Of a stretch of 64,000 nt of DNA, positions 1 to 10,400 are shown one piece after another. The stretch spans positions 1,922,001 to 1,986,000 of the forward strand of contig NW_025408679.1 in assembly GCF_020360975.1 (NCBI RefSeq). The letters are read 5' to 3'. A model generated the notes under the pieces. The model saw only the letters and a program-made list of their open reading frames with translations. It made no database searches and was not told the origin of the DNA. The position numbers and the translations under genes are program-made. Positions within the stretch are counted from its first letter, which is position 1; each line of letters starts with the position of its first letter. The DNA comes from Hirsutella rhossiliensis. Its lineage: Eukaryota; Ascomycota; Sordariomycetes; Hypocreales; Ophiocordycipitaceae.

Positions 1-428
1 ACTGGAGGCATCCACGGGCCGGATCCTTAGTGCTTGGGAGCAAGAGGAGCAGAGAGCTAAATCCGATCTCGAGTCACGGCCACCAGGGACACAAAGGAAG
101 AGGAAGGGCACGGGCGCTACTGTCGTAAACAAGAGGTCGAATACGCTTGCTTCCGTGAGCAGCCGGGTTGACGATCTTGCTCAGCAGATCGGTGATTTCA
201 TCAAGTCGCAAGCAGCAGCAACGCCAGTACCGTTATCACAGGTACCTCACTTCCACAGGCGCCGCCGGCATCACGGGATACTCTGTGATGCCACCGCCTA
301 CATCACTTGTGCCTGTATACGTACAGGCACCGGCGCCGTCACGGTGGCAAGAACCGCCTCCTCGACACAGGCACATCACGACGGCTTCATGTGGGCACAG
401 CCGCCGGCACAGTCTCACGGGACGGTAA
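1..428 (+). pseudogene. C-terminal tail of a MULE transposase (partial)
   Basis: Read on the plus strand, this matches the C-terminal tail of the MULE-1 protein: a charged stretch (WEQEEQRAKSDLE, then an RKRKG basic patch), a short predicted coil (VSSRVDDLAQQIGDFIKSQ) and a Pro/Gln-rich tail with VPSLPQ-like and MPPPTSLVPVYVQAP motifs. The frame shifts near position 240, where MULE-1 has one more C, and again near 275. No catalytic residue falls in this piece; the DDE core would lie to the left of the window. The tail is probably a dispensable or protein-interaction region, which is inference. MULE family membership rests on the adjacent terminal repeat and the MULE-1 and MULE-2 copies. Confidence 0.7.
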
Positions 429-780
429 GGGCATTTCCAGCAGCCAGGGGATCAGACGGACACGGCACCATGCAATTCCAGCGAGCGGGCCGTCCCCAAA
501 TTCGTTCCCTATGTGCCTCGCCCTCCGCCGCGTCGGACGGATCCTTCCTCACAGTCACAGTCACAGTCACAGAGGTAGGCAAGGCGGCCAAAAATGCACC
601 TTCCACTGCTGTGTGCATATTGCATACACATCGGAATCGGTCGGGCCGGGCTTAGTGATAGCTTCAATTGAACGACTCCAAGGGACGCATCTTCTGGCGT
701 TGGTGATCTTTGCAATATTGAATGCATCCTCCGTACATACCGGTAGTCGAGTAATAGGGCGGGCGCGACGAGGCGGCCAC

Positions 781-885
781 GGCGTTGGGAACGCGCGCGC
801 CAAATTGTGGTGCGCGCCTACTCTTCCAAATGGGGTTTAAGTCTCCGTGCATGTTTCGAAATCGTCCGTGCATGTTTCGTTACTC
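781..885 (+). repeat. Terminal inverted repeat of MULE-0 (family 1)
   Basis: About 105 bp, identical in layout to both ends of MULE-1. From the outer end inward it has GAGTAA, then CGAAACATGCACGGA, six bases, the same 15-mer again, then CCCCATTTGGAAGA and a GC-rich block with GGCGCGCGCG (read on the complementary strand). Confidence 0.9.
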
Positions 886-1690
886 CCCTAATCATCGAAC
901 GAGTCGAGATTACCTACGGAGTACAGTGGGTCCCTTTTCGCGTGAATCACTAAACGGGCTGTCCTACGATGCTGGTCCATATGCCTCCATTCCGGGGTTC
1001 GCCTGATGCGACCCGCGCATGATAAAGTTCGGACCGATTTTCGCGGCAGGCGCCCGTGCCAGGGTCCGGAGGTGACGGTCAGGCTGGCAAGGACCGCAGG
1101 GTTCAAGGTCTAGCTAGAGCTGCTAGTTGGGCAAGATAGCGATGCGGTGGGGAGGGCCCTAACCTCCATGTCGCATAACATGAGGTGCTAATATACTTCG
1201 AACACCCGTTAAATTGCCAAGGCAAGGGGCTTAACGGCTGAATATCCAGCCAGGAAGGCGAACATCGTATACCTGCCATTCAACTTTCCTAGGGGAGACC
1301 CCCTAGAACCCCCCTTTCGCCTGCAGCGGGCAACCAGTTGTTAAACCGCTTCAAACCTGCACTTGTCACGAATAATCCCACGCTGCCATTCTAGCGAAAG
1401 TGGGAGCCACCTGTTGATTGCAGGTGATCTCGCGAAGAAAGAATGGCAAGGGGCATAATGTTTTTAGGGTGCATCTTTTTTTTCGTTCTGTTCCTTCTCC
1501 TGTCTGCTGTACCGTTCTCCCATTTATGCCCTTTTGCCCTCTCTTCTTCAGTCTTCCATCTCCTTCCTTGCTGACCCACTAATGCATAGGCACCCTCTCT
1601 CCGCGTCAGCTTGCCACGTCATTCCAGTTTCAATCAAGCGGAATAAAAATTTGTTTTTGCTTTTTACTTGGTTGATGAACACACTGAATC
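886..1690. other. Gene-free stretch
   Basis: I see no convincing coding region here. It holds an imperfect palindrome (1384-1448) and T-rich or CT-rich tracts at 1478-1570. These lie beyond the stop of the minus-strand secreted protein gene, so they could be its 3' flank. Confidence 0.5.
1384..1448. repeat. Imperfect palindrome
   Basis: TGCCATTCT at 1384-1392 pairs with AGAATGGCA at 1440-1448. Inside it, GCGA pairs with TCGC, and CACCTG pairs with CAGGTG around the loop TTGATTG. The inner CACCTG/CAGGTG pair resembles a motif near the right end of hAT-4 (46245-46261). It may be a decayed terminal fragment of a DNA transposon. Confidence 0.5.
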
Positions 1691-1726
1691 AACCTCGATA
1701 AATCCGTCGGCGGATTTATCGAGGTT
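1691..1726. other. Perfect 16-bp hairpin 3' of a secreted protein gene
   Basis: AACCTCGATAAATCCG at 1691-1706 is followed by TCGG and its exact reverse complement (1711-1726). It lies 21 bases beyond the stop codon of the minus-strand gene at 1748-2317, so it would be in the 3' UTR. Fungi do not use hairpin terminators, so this is an RNA structure or a small foldback insertion. Confidence 0.8.
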
Positions 1727-1747
1727 AATTTCAATGTACCAACCGAG

Positions 1748-2317
1748 TTAGCCAAATTGCAAAGGTCTAAATTCTTCCAATTCTTTAGGAGAGCCACGAG
1801 GAAGACAAGGGCCGCCCAATCCAGGCAAAGGAGGAAGAAGGCCGCCCATGCTCGGCACCAAAAAGCCTTTTTTTTTACAATTTTGACCAGGTAGTTTCTC
1901 TTGCTTCTCTTTACCAGGTCGACCATTGGGTTTTGTAGTTTTATCATTAGCAGGATCAGCTCCAGATTCAGCTTGTTCTTTGAAAAGTTGTTCCATTTCA
2001 CGTTGATTCGCATCGGAAAGTTGTTCGTCATTGGAAAGAGCAGCAAGACGTTTCTTTTCAGCTTCTCGTCCAGCGGCGGTTTCATCATTTAAAGGATCAG
2101 CTCCAGGTTGAGCTTGTTGTTCATTGAAAAGTTTTTCCATTTGACTTCCAGGTCCGGTACCAGCATCGTGTTTTCCAGTAACAGGGTTTTGATCGGCGGC
2201 ACCAGTAACACCAAGTTCAGATTCCGCATCTTGTCTTGGTGCTATATTTCGTTCCGGCATTGGGGACGCCAGTCCTAGCCCGCTGAGGAGCATGAGAAGG
2301 GCAATTGAAACCTTCAT
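1748..2317 (-). CDS. Small secreted protein with two internal repeats (effector-like)
   Basis: A single-exon frame of 189 aa with ATG at 2317 in an AAC-ATG context. Residues 1-17 form a clear signal peptide (MKVSIALLMLLSGLGLA, cleavage probably before SPMPERN), so the product should be secreted. The mature chain is hydrophilic and holds two imperfect repeats: MEKLFNEQQAQPGADPLNDE and MEQLFKEQAESGADPANDK, separated by a Lys/Glu-rich linker. Near the C-terminus there is a Pro/Gly/Leu-rich segment (MGGLLPPLPGLGGP). Only two cysteines follow the signal peptide (QNCKKK and GPCLP), enough for one disulfide. I recognise no family. Size, secretion and low complexity fit the loose class of fungal effector-like proteins, but no function can be read. 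It has no obvious operational neighbours, only transposon debris. Short tandem repeats lie in the upstream region. Confidence 0.72.
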   Translation of the reverse strand: MKVSIALLMLLSGLGLASPMPERNIAPRQDAESELGVTGAADQNPVTGKHDAGTGPGSQMEKLFNEQQAQPGADPLNDETAAGREAEKKRLAALSNDEQLSDANQREMEQLFKEQAESGADPANDKTTKPNGRPGKEKQEKLPGQNCKKKGFLVPSMGGLLPPLPGLGGPCLPRGSPKELEEFRPLQFG

Positions 2318-2355
2318 GTTGGCGAAAGGTACTCAAAAGGAGGACACCAAAACGA

Positions 2356-2426
2356 GCGAGGTAGAATCGATGATGGCGAGGTAGAAATCGATGGAGAGGT
2401 ATGGCGCAAGTATGTGGCGCAAGTAT
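2356..2426 (-). promoter_or_regulatory. Tandem duplications upstream of the secreted protein gene
   Basis: Two copies of a unit beginning GCGAGGTAGAA and containing TCGATG start at 2356 and 2376 (period 20). Two copies of GGCGCAAGTAT start at 2403 and 2416 (period 13). Both pairs lie within 110 bases upstream of the ATG at 2317, in the promoter or 5' UTR. They could be duplicated regulator sites, which is inference. Confidence 0.45.
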
Positions 2427-2430
2427 AAGT

Positions 2431-3027
2431 AAGAAGCAAGATCCCAAAATGTTGTAGTTTCCAGGTGAAATGCCCGCACTTTATAAGTTCGAACCACACA
2501 GTAGGTTTTGGCAATTGCTAGACCGGCATGAAGGATTGCTGCACAGCAATGACTCTTACACACACAGGTCAGGCTAGTATGTACAAACGAATAGTGTACG
2601 CCTCAGTTTGCACTTAGAAGCAATGATCCACAAGCCTGGGCTGCCTGGCCAGACTGGGTTCACCTGGTCTGACTCGCGCATGATAAACGTTTAGTACAGA
2701 AGCGGCTACAACTACGGACTTCCCATTGGGGTCCAACGGCTCCACCAGCTAGTCATTAAAATTCTCACGACTCGTGTCTCCACACGTTGAAGTTACCAGA
2801 TCGATAGCTGTAACTATGAGAAACTGCAATCCACGAATCAGCTCCAACGGGAGGCAAAGGCTTCTCTTGCTCTACACTGCAGCGCTCTTAATAGTCCAGA
2901 CTGTTTAGATTATTTAGACTAAAATACTGCGCCACACCTTGCACTTTAGTCTTTAGGGCTGTGGTGCAAGGCGTACAATCAGCCGAAGGCTGCGAGTCTG
3001 GCTACCAGTCAAGCAGTCACCGAACAA
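2431..3027. other. Gene-free stretch
   Basis: No coding region is supported. One short inverted pair is present: CCTTGCAC at 2937-2944 with GTGCAAGG at 2964-2971. Nothing else stands out. Confidence 0.5.
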
Positions 3028-3420
3028 TCAGTTCAATCCGGTCTGAAAGTCACGGCAGGACAGATCCGTCACTATCATGTCTTCGGTGATGCTCTGCGAC
3101 TTGTGAACTGTAATGGCGTAGCATACGATCAGGGGAAACTGCGTACGAGGGCAGAGCGTGGGCCCGACGAGGAAGTCCCTGTCTACCGGCCGAATCGGGA
3201 CAATCTTCCTGCCATTTGCGGTGGTCAGGAATACCGGCCCCGGGTACCGGTACTTGTCAAACTCCATCATGATCACGCAGGGAGGGTCTTGAATGGGGTC
3301 AGCTCCAGGCGCCCAGGCGATATCGTATACTGTAACTGTCGCATCGAGCGGACCCTGTTTGGAAGGATACTTGGTTCCCGTGTATGCAGATATCGGGGTC
3401 CCTCCTGACAGCTATTTCAG
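3028..3420 (-). pseudogene. PIF1/Helitron-type helicase, C-terminal fragment
   Basis: The minus strand encodes about 130 residues that match the end of PIF1-family helicases as found in Helitrons: PLDATVTVYDIAWAPGA, then a PGPVFLTT segment, KIVPIRPVDRDF, CPRTQFPLIVCYAITVHKSQ (the motif VI region, AITVHKSQ) and DLSCRDFQTGL before the stop. In intact Helitron helicases this leads into the YVAxSRV motif, which is missing here. The Walker A region and the Rep domain are also missing, so this is an inactive scrap. No Helitron end (CTRR with a hairpin) was visible. A host PIF1 gene is an alternative origin, but the TE-dense setting favours a Helitron. Confidence 0.7.
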
Positions 3421-3857
3421 CTGGGTCAGTGGACACCCAACGCTCTTGACTCTCTCTTTTGTAACAGTAACAGAGACCTCTTTTACCCCACTAGCTTTCA
3501 CATCCGACTTGTCCCTCGTGCGTGCCTCGCAGTGAGATCCGACAGTTATGAGCCCGGTATGCGGCCAAGCGCAAATTGCTACAACAGCTACGGCTACCGC
3601 TCGTTCAACAGATAACTAATCTCGCTGCGAGGCCGATGCGTTCCAAGGCAAAACGACACCCAAGAAGACACATCTTTGCATATGACCAGTTTTCCTGCCT
3701 GCAAGTTTCGCATCTGAGGCAAGCCCTTCTTCCTAGCGGGGATGTCCACCCGGCTTACACCACCTGTTTGGGTACCCCTCTATCCCCCCTCACATTTTCC
3801 TCCAAGAGTTCCTGTTCTTCATCATTTCCTATCAACTCTATTTATCAGTCATTCATC
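3421..3857. other. Leader region upstream of Copia-1
   Basis: No gene. From about 3770 it becomes rich in C and T and leads into the Copia-1 gag ATG at 3858, so it is probably the element's 5' UTR or what remains of its LTR. No repeat of this sequence downstream could be found. 3408-3435 resembles 19049-19075 (CTATTTCAGC, then CAGTGGAC), hinting at a shared repeat. Confidence 0.4.
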
Positions 3858-6800
3858 ATGTCTGTTACTGCCAACCCAAAGCTCCTCCTTTCCAAGACCG
3901 AGGAATGGGCCAGCTGGTTCAGCACATTCAAACGCAATGCCGAGACCACTGACGTTTGGAAATTCGTCAATCCCGGTCCCTTTGCAGAAGATCAGATGGT
4001 TCCAACGCTTGAAAGCCATCTGAGGTGACGTACGATGGAGAAGTTGCCCGATTGGCAGCTAGAGGTGATGGTCAGGAAACCATCAAGGATCTCAACGAGG
4101 CCCAGCTCAAGGTCTTCGTCATTCGACAGGGAGAGTATAAAACGAAAATGACTCAATACCTCTCCGACCGCAAGTCATATAGTGACCTCATGACTTGGGC
4201 ATCATCAAACTCAAGGAGCTCGTAGGCGTTACCGAAGCCTACAAGATCGAGCTAGCTAGACTAGCATATCGCAAGGCCCTTCACACCAACCGACGCACGA
4301 GCCCGGTCGATTGGTACAATCAGTGGGAACTGGCTTATAGGGAAGGAGAGAAGCTGGAGATCTTCGAAGTTGAGGGGGATATCGCCATAGGGGATTTCTT
4401 GGAAGCAGTCAAGACTTTCGACCTGGAATGGGCGAAGAGGTATAAGGACGACCTACGCAAGGATCAACGCGCCACTGGCAAATCGTCAATGACTCTATTG
4501 GAAGTGGGCAGGCAGTTCCTTGATGCTGCCCGCGACAACGTCAGAGATAAGCCATCATCAGGGGCGTTTTCAACGACAAATCCTTCCTCTTCGTCAGAAA
4601 AGGGACATGATTGCCCATGCGGCCTCGCTAAGAATCGGCACTTTTGGGCACCAACGGACTGCACGGCTCTCCATGTTGCCGTCAATGGGATCGCCAATTC
4701 GACCCGCCCGGTTCGAGAAGACCGCATGAAGAAGGCCAAAGCCGCGATGACAGCGTCGAAGTGGAAGACTCTTATCGAGGCGGTAAAGGCAGCGAAGCCA
4801 GCCTCAGGGGGTGCAGACTCGTCGTGGCCTCCACCAATGGCCCAAATGGTCATTGATCAGTCAACCCCTGAAGGGCGGCAGCAGCTGGCCTTTTCGACTA
4901 TGCCTCAAGTCCACCCACTCCGCGATTCGACGCTTCTCGATAATTGCGCCAGCACGCACGTTGTCAACAACAGGGATCTTCTCGTGGATGTCCACCCGGC
5001 CAGCGCCTCTGATGTCGTTTTAGTCGGTGATACGGCTCTCCAAGTCGTGTGCCGAGGAAAGCGCATCATGAGGAATGCCTTTAACGGCCCGGGCGGACGA
5101 AACACACGAGATTTGGTCCTCAATAACGTCGCCTTCGTGCCGGGATTCCATACTAACCTGATCAGCGGCAACGAGCTTCGGGCCCTTGGCTATTGGTCGT
5201 GCACCCTCGACGACACGCTGCGCTTTGGGACGATGGCCAGCAACAAGATCATGATGAATATGTCCAGCAAGTACGGTCTTACCGTAGCTGAATACAAGCC
5301 TCTTTCATCTTGCTTCTCTCTCCCAAGTGCTCCAGCGTGTGTGTTTTCATCAATTCGAGACGTTAACGCCGACCAGCCAAGGCGCCGGCCCTCAAGGGAT
5401 CCACAACAACCAAGGCTTGCAACGGCAGCCTTGTGGCATCTCAGGGCCGGGCATGCAAGCCCGAAGGTCCTTGATCAGATGGTTCCACAAGTCAACGGAG
5501 TCCGAATCCAAGGTCCAACAACGGTTCAGTGCATTGGGTGCGCAACGGGTAAAGCGCACACAGTGATCTCCCGCAGAGAGTCGCCCAACCGGTCAAAACA
5601 GCCCTTCCACCGGGTGTTTTTAGACGTGTTCACCTTCTCTGCGGCTTACAATGGTCATCGCTATGTTCTCCTTGTCACGGATGAATATAGCGGAATGATG
5701 TTCTCATGGACGATGGCGTCAAAAACCGAGTGCTTCCACATCATTCGGAACTTCGAGTCATCAATCAAGCGTCACTGTGGAGTTGTGATCTGCAAAATCA
5801 GGATGGATAACGAGAGGGCGCTGGTTAACTTACCGGAACAGTGCGACTCGGAATTCCAGTCCTGGGCAAAGGAAGAAGGTATCGAGATCGAGCTGCCGCC
5901 CTCCCACACAAAGGAGCCCACAGGGGGAGCAGAGAGACCAGGCGGCATAAACCAACAACGCCTGAGATCAATGCTTGGCGAGCTTCCTCGTGACCTTTGG
6001 CCTGAAGCCTATCAGACCGCAGTCAAACTTCACAACATCCTTCCAAGCCGCAGAAATCAGTGGAAAACCCCTCAGGAATCATGTGATCAATGGTTCAACA
6101 GGCATCTCCGCTGGTTTGGCAAGGTAGGGACAGATATTAACTATGAGAAAGATTTACGACCAGAGTGGAGAGGCAAGTACGCTTTCGGATGTCGAGCGTA
6201 TCCTCTGATCAACGACTACAAGGCAGGCATTTCCAAAAACGCCTTCAAAGTCAACCCCAGAGCACATGTAGGATATTTGGTTGGCTATCACAGCAGCAAT
6301 ATCTACCGCATCTGGGTTCCCAAGCTTCGGCGGGTAATTCTGTCAAGAGATGTTACGTTCAATGAACATCAATTCTTCGACCCTGCAACAGAGGACCAGC
6401 AAATCGCGATACCGGAGTTCAAGCCGACCATTGAGGCTATTGAACTGCCTATCCAACGAGACTGGAACGCGATATTGGACGATTTCCTGCAGGAATTCGA
6501 TGAACAAATCCTTGAAGTTAACCCCGTCGGTTCGATCTCGGGGGTGGAGGGCCAGAGCACCGCATATCCCACGAGATTAGCTATCTCGATGGACGATCAG
6601 ATGCTTCGTGCAGAGCCAGAACCTGCCCCAAGAAGAGATCTCACGCCGGAGGGACTAGACACGTCGACTACCGCAGAACCTCTGAGAGTTGCAAACTCGG
6701 GGGCAGATAGCGGCTCGCGTGGTCCCCCTCCATTTTTCGCAGACGAGGGACTAGATGTGCCGACTACCGCAGAACCTGAGGACGCTGCACAACCTCAGGC

Positions 6801-7369
6801 AGATAGCGGCTCGACCAATCCTCCTTTCCCTATTCCAGAGGGACTTTCCGCCGAGGACTAGACACACGGACTACCACAGAACCTTTGGACGCTGCACAAC
6901 CAAAGGAAGATAGTGGCTCGCGTGGTCCCCTCCATTCACGCCCGAAGCAACACCTAGGCGACCTGGACGAGATTTATCGATGTCGCAGGGGTTAGGCTTC
7001 GAGGCACCATCTAACGAGGGTTCAGACGGTGTAGGATCATCTGATCACATGTCTGACAGTCCTGTTAGAACGCCTTCTTCGCTTCCAACTTCTTCGCCAC
7101 ACGTGGAGCTTGGCACACCCGACCTGTCAGATGAGGCCACATCTGAAGGGAGTACAGGGGCGGCCCAACTGCCAGCAACGGCAAGACAGGAAGGAATAGC
7201 AACCCAAGGGGATGGCTCAGTCGACAGTGCCGACGCGGTCGACGCGAGCACGAGGACAAGGCGACCTCGCAGGACCCGAAGGGAGCTATACGGCAAAGAG
7301 CCCACCCGACGGAGCTCACGCCACCCGACAACGAAGCAACAGGATGCATTTGCTGCATTGCTTCCGGAA
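3858..7369 (+). mobile_element. Copia-1: Ty1/copia polyprotein remnant without reverse transcriptase
   Basis: Gag starts at ATG 3858 (MSVTANPKLLLSKTEEW) and shifts frame near 4024 and 4195. The long frame 4195-6861 then carries the rest of Gag, a CPCG..H..C zinc-binding motif (about 4615-4665), the protease motif LLDNCASTH (about 4936), the GAG-pre-integrase motif WHLRAGHASPKVL (about 5437), and the integrase core with FLDVFTF, RMDNERALV and the glutamate in GGAERPGG. A low-complexity linker follows, and after a shift the sequence RTRRELYGKEPTRRSSR (about 7270) matches the same linker in Copia-2. The element is then cut at 7369 by a MULE end, so reverse transcriptase, RNase H and 3' LTR are gone. 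No LTR was found. It is clearly related to, but not the same family as, Copia-2. Confidence 0.85.
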
Positions 7370-7453
7370 AAATTGTGGTGCGCGCCTACTCTTCCAAATG
7401 GGGTTTAAGTCTCCGTGCATGTTTCGAAATCGTCCGTGCATGTTTCGTTACTC
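7370..7453 (+). repeat. Stray family-1 MULE terminal repeat
   Basis: 84 bp, essentially identical to the outer part of the MULE-0 and MULE-1 terminal repeats (from AAATTGTGGTGCGCGCCTAC to TTTCGTTACTC), including both CGAAACATGCACGGA motifs on the complementary strand. No MULE body is attached. It lies exactly at the junction of Copia-1 and the Copia-2 leader, so it is the scar of an insertion followed by deletion or recombination. Confidence 0.9.
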
Positions 7454-10400
7454 CTCACCCGAGCCCTCGCAACCCCTCACATTGTCTCACTTCTCCGCAC
7501 TTCCTACAGGCGATGGAACGACCTCACCACCGCACAACACAACAGCAAAGGAATCAATCGACCCTTCTTTGCCTAGAACCATTTGATCATCCATAACACT
7601 CACGATGTCTGATGCTTTCGAAGCTCTTGGAACAAAGGTGACGTTGGCGAAGTCTACAGACTGGTATCCTTGGGAAGACCTCTTCCTTCGTCATGCCAAG
7701 TCGCTCCTGGTGTACAAATACATCGACAAGGCTACAACCCTCTCGCCAGTTGAGCCAACTAAGCTGAAGCTCACAGAACAACTAGCAAAGCTTAAAGAGT
7801 CCAAAGGAGATGAGACGATTACCCTTGAGGACCTTACTTGGCTCAAATTCGAGGTTGAACAGTCAGACAAGGAGTATCGGGCTTGGTGGCAAGAGAGGCA
7901 GGCCTATTCCAAGCTAGAACGTTGGGTATTCGAGACTGTTGACCCTGCCTACGTGCGTGTAATCTCTCGCGACGCGACTCTTCGAGAGATCTACGTACAG
8001 CTCCAGGAACGATTCGGTATCTCTGACTCCTCTCGCACGGAAGAAGCGCGAGCCGCCTACAAGAAGGCTCTAGTTACTACTAAACGAATCAAGCCCGACG
8101 ACTGGTTCAACCAGTGGGAACGAGCCTATCTCGAAGGCACAAGAATGAAAATACCTGACCTCGAGGGCACTCTAGCCATTACAGAGTTCCTCGAGGCTGC
8201 CGTAACCATTGACGCGGAATGGGCTCGTGCGAAGCTTCGCACCCTTCGTGAGCAACAATACGAGAAGTCGGTCACGATGACCCTCCTGGGCGTTAGTCGC
8301 CTTTTCCAACAAGTCTGCCGTGACAACGCCAAGAATAAGACCTTGACCTCGCCCGCGGCCTTCTCGACAGGCACGCCGCAGGACAACAAGGGTCACGAGT
8401 GTGCTTGTGGGTTCAACAAGAAGAATCATTCCTGGAAGCCTGTGGACTGTGCCGCTTGGGAGATCGCGGTCAACGGCAAGAGCAGCCGTCACGCGGTTGA
8501 CAGCCGTGTTGCAAAGTGTCGCGAGGCGATGCCTCTTCCCCGTTGGAAGTCTGTGGTAGAAGCCGTCAGGGCCAAGGCCAAAGACTCGTCTGGCGATGCC
8601 TCCAACGAGGCTCCGTGGCCATCAGCACACATGGTCCTTGATCACTCGGCTGAAGACACCCAGGCAGCCTTCAGCACGATGCCGCAGGTTCATCCTCTTC
8701 GAGACTCGACCCTCTATGATAACTGCGCTAGCACCCACATCATCAACTCGCGAGAGCTTCTTACTCGAGATGTGGTGCCGGCCGGCACATTGGACGACGT
8801 CTTGGTAGGTGACACCGCGATCCAGGTCCAATTCCGTGGCACCCGCGTGATGAAGGGACTTCTCAATGGCCCCGACGGCCCAGGCACTCGCGATCTTGTG
8901 CTAAAGAACGTTGCCTTCATCCCGGGCTTCCACACGAATTTGATATCGGGAGACAAGCTTCGGAAGGAGGGTTATTGGCATTGCGGCCTCGATAATACGA
9001 TACGATTCGGCACAATGGAACGCAACCGTATATTGCTGAAGATGGTATACAAATACGGCCTCACAGTTGCCGAATTGAAGCCTCTTTCGCAGTACTTTTC
9101 TATTCCAACAGCTGCGGCGTGCGTGTTTTCTGCAGTCCAAGACGCCCGCCCAAGAAGGCAGCCCACACGAAGGTCGGCGCGACCTGCCCAACCTCGCCTT
9201 GACATCGCACAGCTCTGACACCTTCGTTCGGGGCATGCGAGCCCACGGGTGCTCGAGCATCTCTGTGATCAAGTGCTTGGAGTACAAATCAAGGGACCAA
9301 CTTCAATTGAGTGCGAGGCTTGTGCCCAAGGCAAGGCCCACGAAGTGGTCTCGCGACGCCCCAGTAGACGCGCGGCACACCCATTTTTCAGGATTTTCAT
9401 CGACATCTTCTCCTTCGAGGAAGGCTACAACGGCCATAACTTTATTCTACTCGCAGCTGACGAATTCAGCGGCATGTTCTTTTGCTGGTCGATGGCTAGG
9501 AAGTCCAACGCGTTAGACATCCTCATCGACTTCGAAGCTCGAATTCGCAGGCACTGTGGTGTTTTGATCAACGCCTTTAAGCTCGACAACGAACGCGCTC
9601 TCGTCAACCTCGAAGATCAACAGGTCTCGCCGTTCCAGGCGTGGGCCTCCGACGAGGGCATCATGCTCGAGCTGCCGCCTCCCCATACAAAAGAGCCCAC
9701 CGGAGGGGCGGAAAGGCCAGGTGGCATAATTCAACAACGCGTGCGTACGGTGATGGGCAAGCTCCCGCGCAATCTCTGGCCAGAGGCATATCAAGCCCTC
9801 ACCTACACACACAACCTCTTGCCCAGCGAGAGGAACGGCTGGCGAGATCCTCGTCAGGTCCTAGACGAGTGGTTCAATAGGCATCTCCGTTGGTACGGCG
9901 CGGCAGGAGTCACCGCACATAGGCGTGTAGACCTTCGTCCCTCATGGGAAGGCATCTACGCCTTCGGCTGCCGCGCCTACCCACTTCACAAGGATCACAA
10001 GGCTAACCTTCACAAGAAGGCCTTCAAGATTAACCCGCGCGCCCACATCGGCTATTTGGTCGGGTATCATGCCCGTAACATTTACCGTATCTGGGTGCCG
10101 CAACTACAACGCGTCATTCTCTCGAGGGACGTCCGCTTCAACGAAGAGCTCTTCTTCGACCCGGCAACTGAGGATCTCACGATCCCAATTCGAGAGTATC
10201 TCCCTTTTGCTGAAGCCGTTGAGCTGCCTCTACAGCGCGCCGACGAGAGCGTCTTGGCGGACTTCCTCGAGGAATTTGACAACAACGTGTTAGACGTTGA
10301 CGGTGACGAGAACTCGGGGGTGGAGGAGGCACAGCCAGCAACAGCATCTCTCCAAGAGCCGCTTGCCCCCCAACCACTTGATCAACCCTCCAAGGACCTC

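Larger units (their letters stand above)
1..885 (+). mobile_element. MULE-0: terminal part of a Mutator-like element, cut by the window edge
   Basis: Positions 1 to 885 are nearly the exact reverse complement of 53031-53913, the left part of MULE-1. The stretch ends in the family-1 terminal inverted repeat, whose last bases are TTTCGTTACTC at 875-885. The rest of the element, including its catalytic domain, lies outside the window to the left, so its target duplication cannot be tested; the first nine bases after the end are CCCTAATCA. Differences from MULE-1 are mainly one-base length changes in short runs (for example TACCTC here against TACCCTC in MULE-1). The two copies are therefore recent relatives. 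Confidence 0.9.

Noticed and set aside
1691..1726. Rho-independent terminator
   Set aside because: The window is clearly fungal nuclear DNA with introns; such terminators do not operate there.
9216..9218. TGA as a programmed gag/pol stop
   Set aside because: It lies after protease and within the GAG-pre-integrase motif, and Copia-1 has Trp at that codon.
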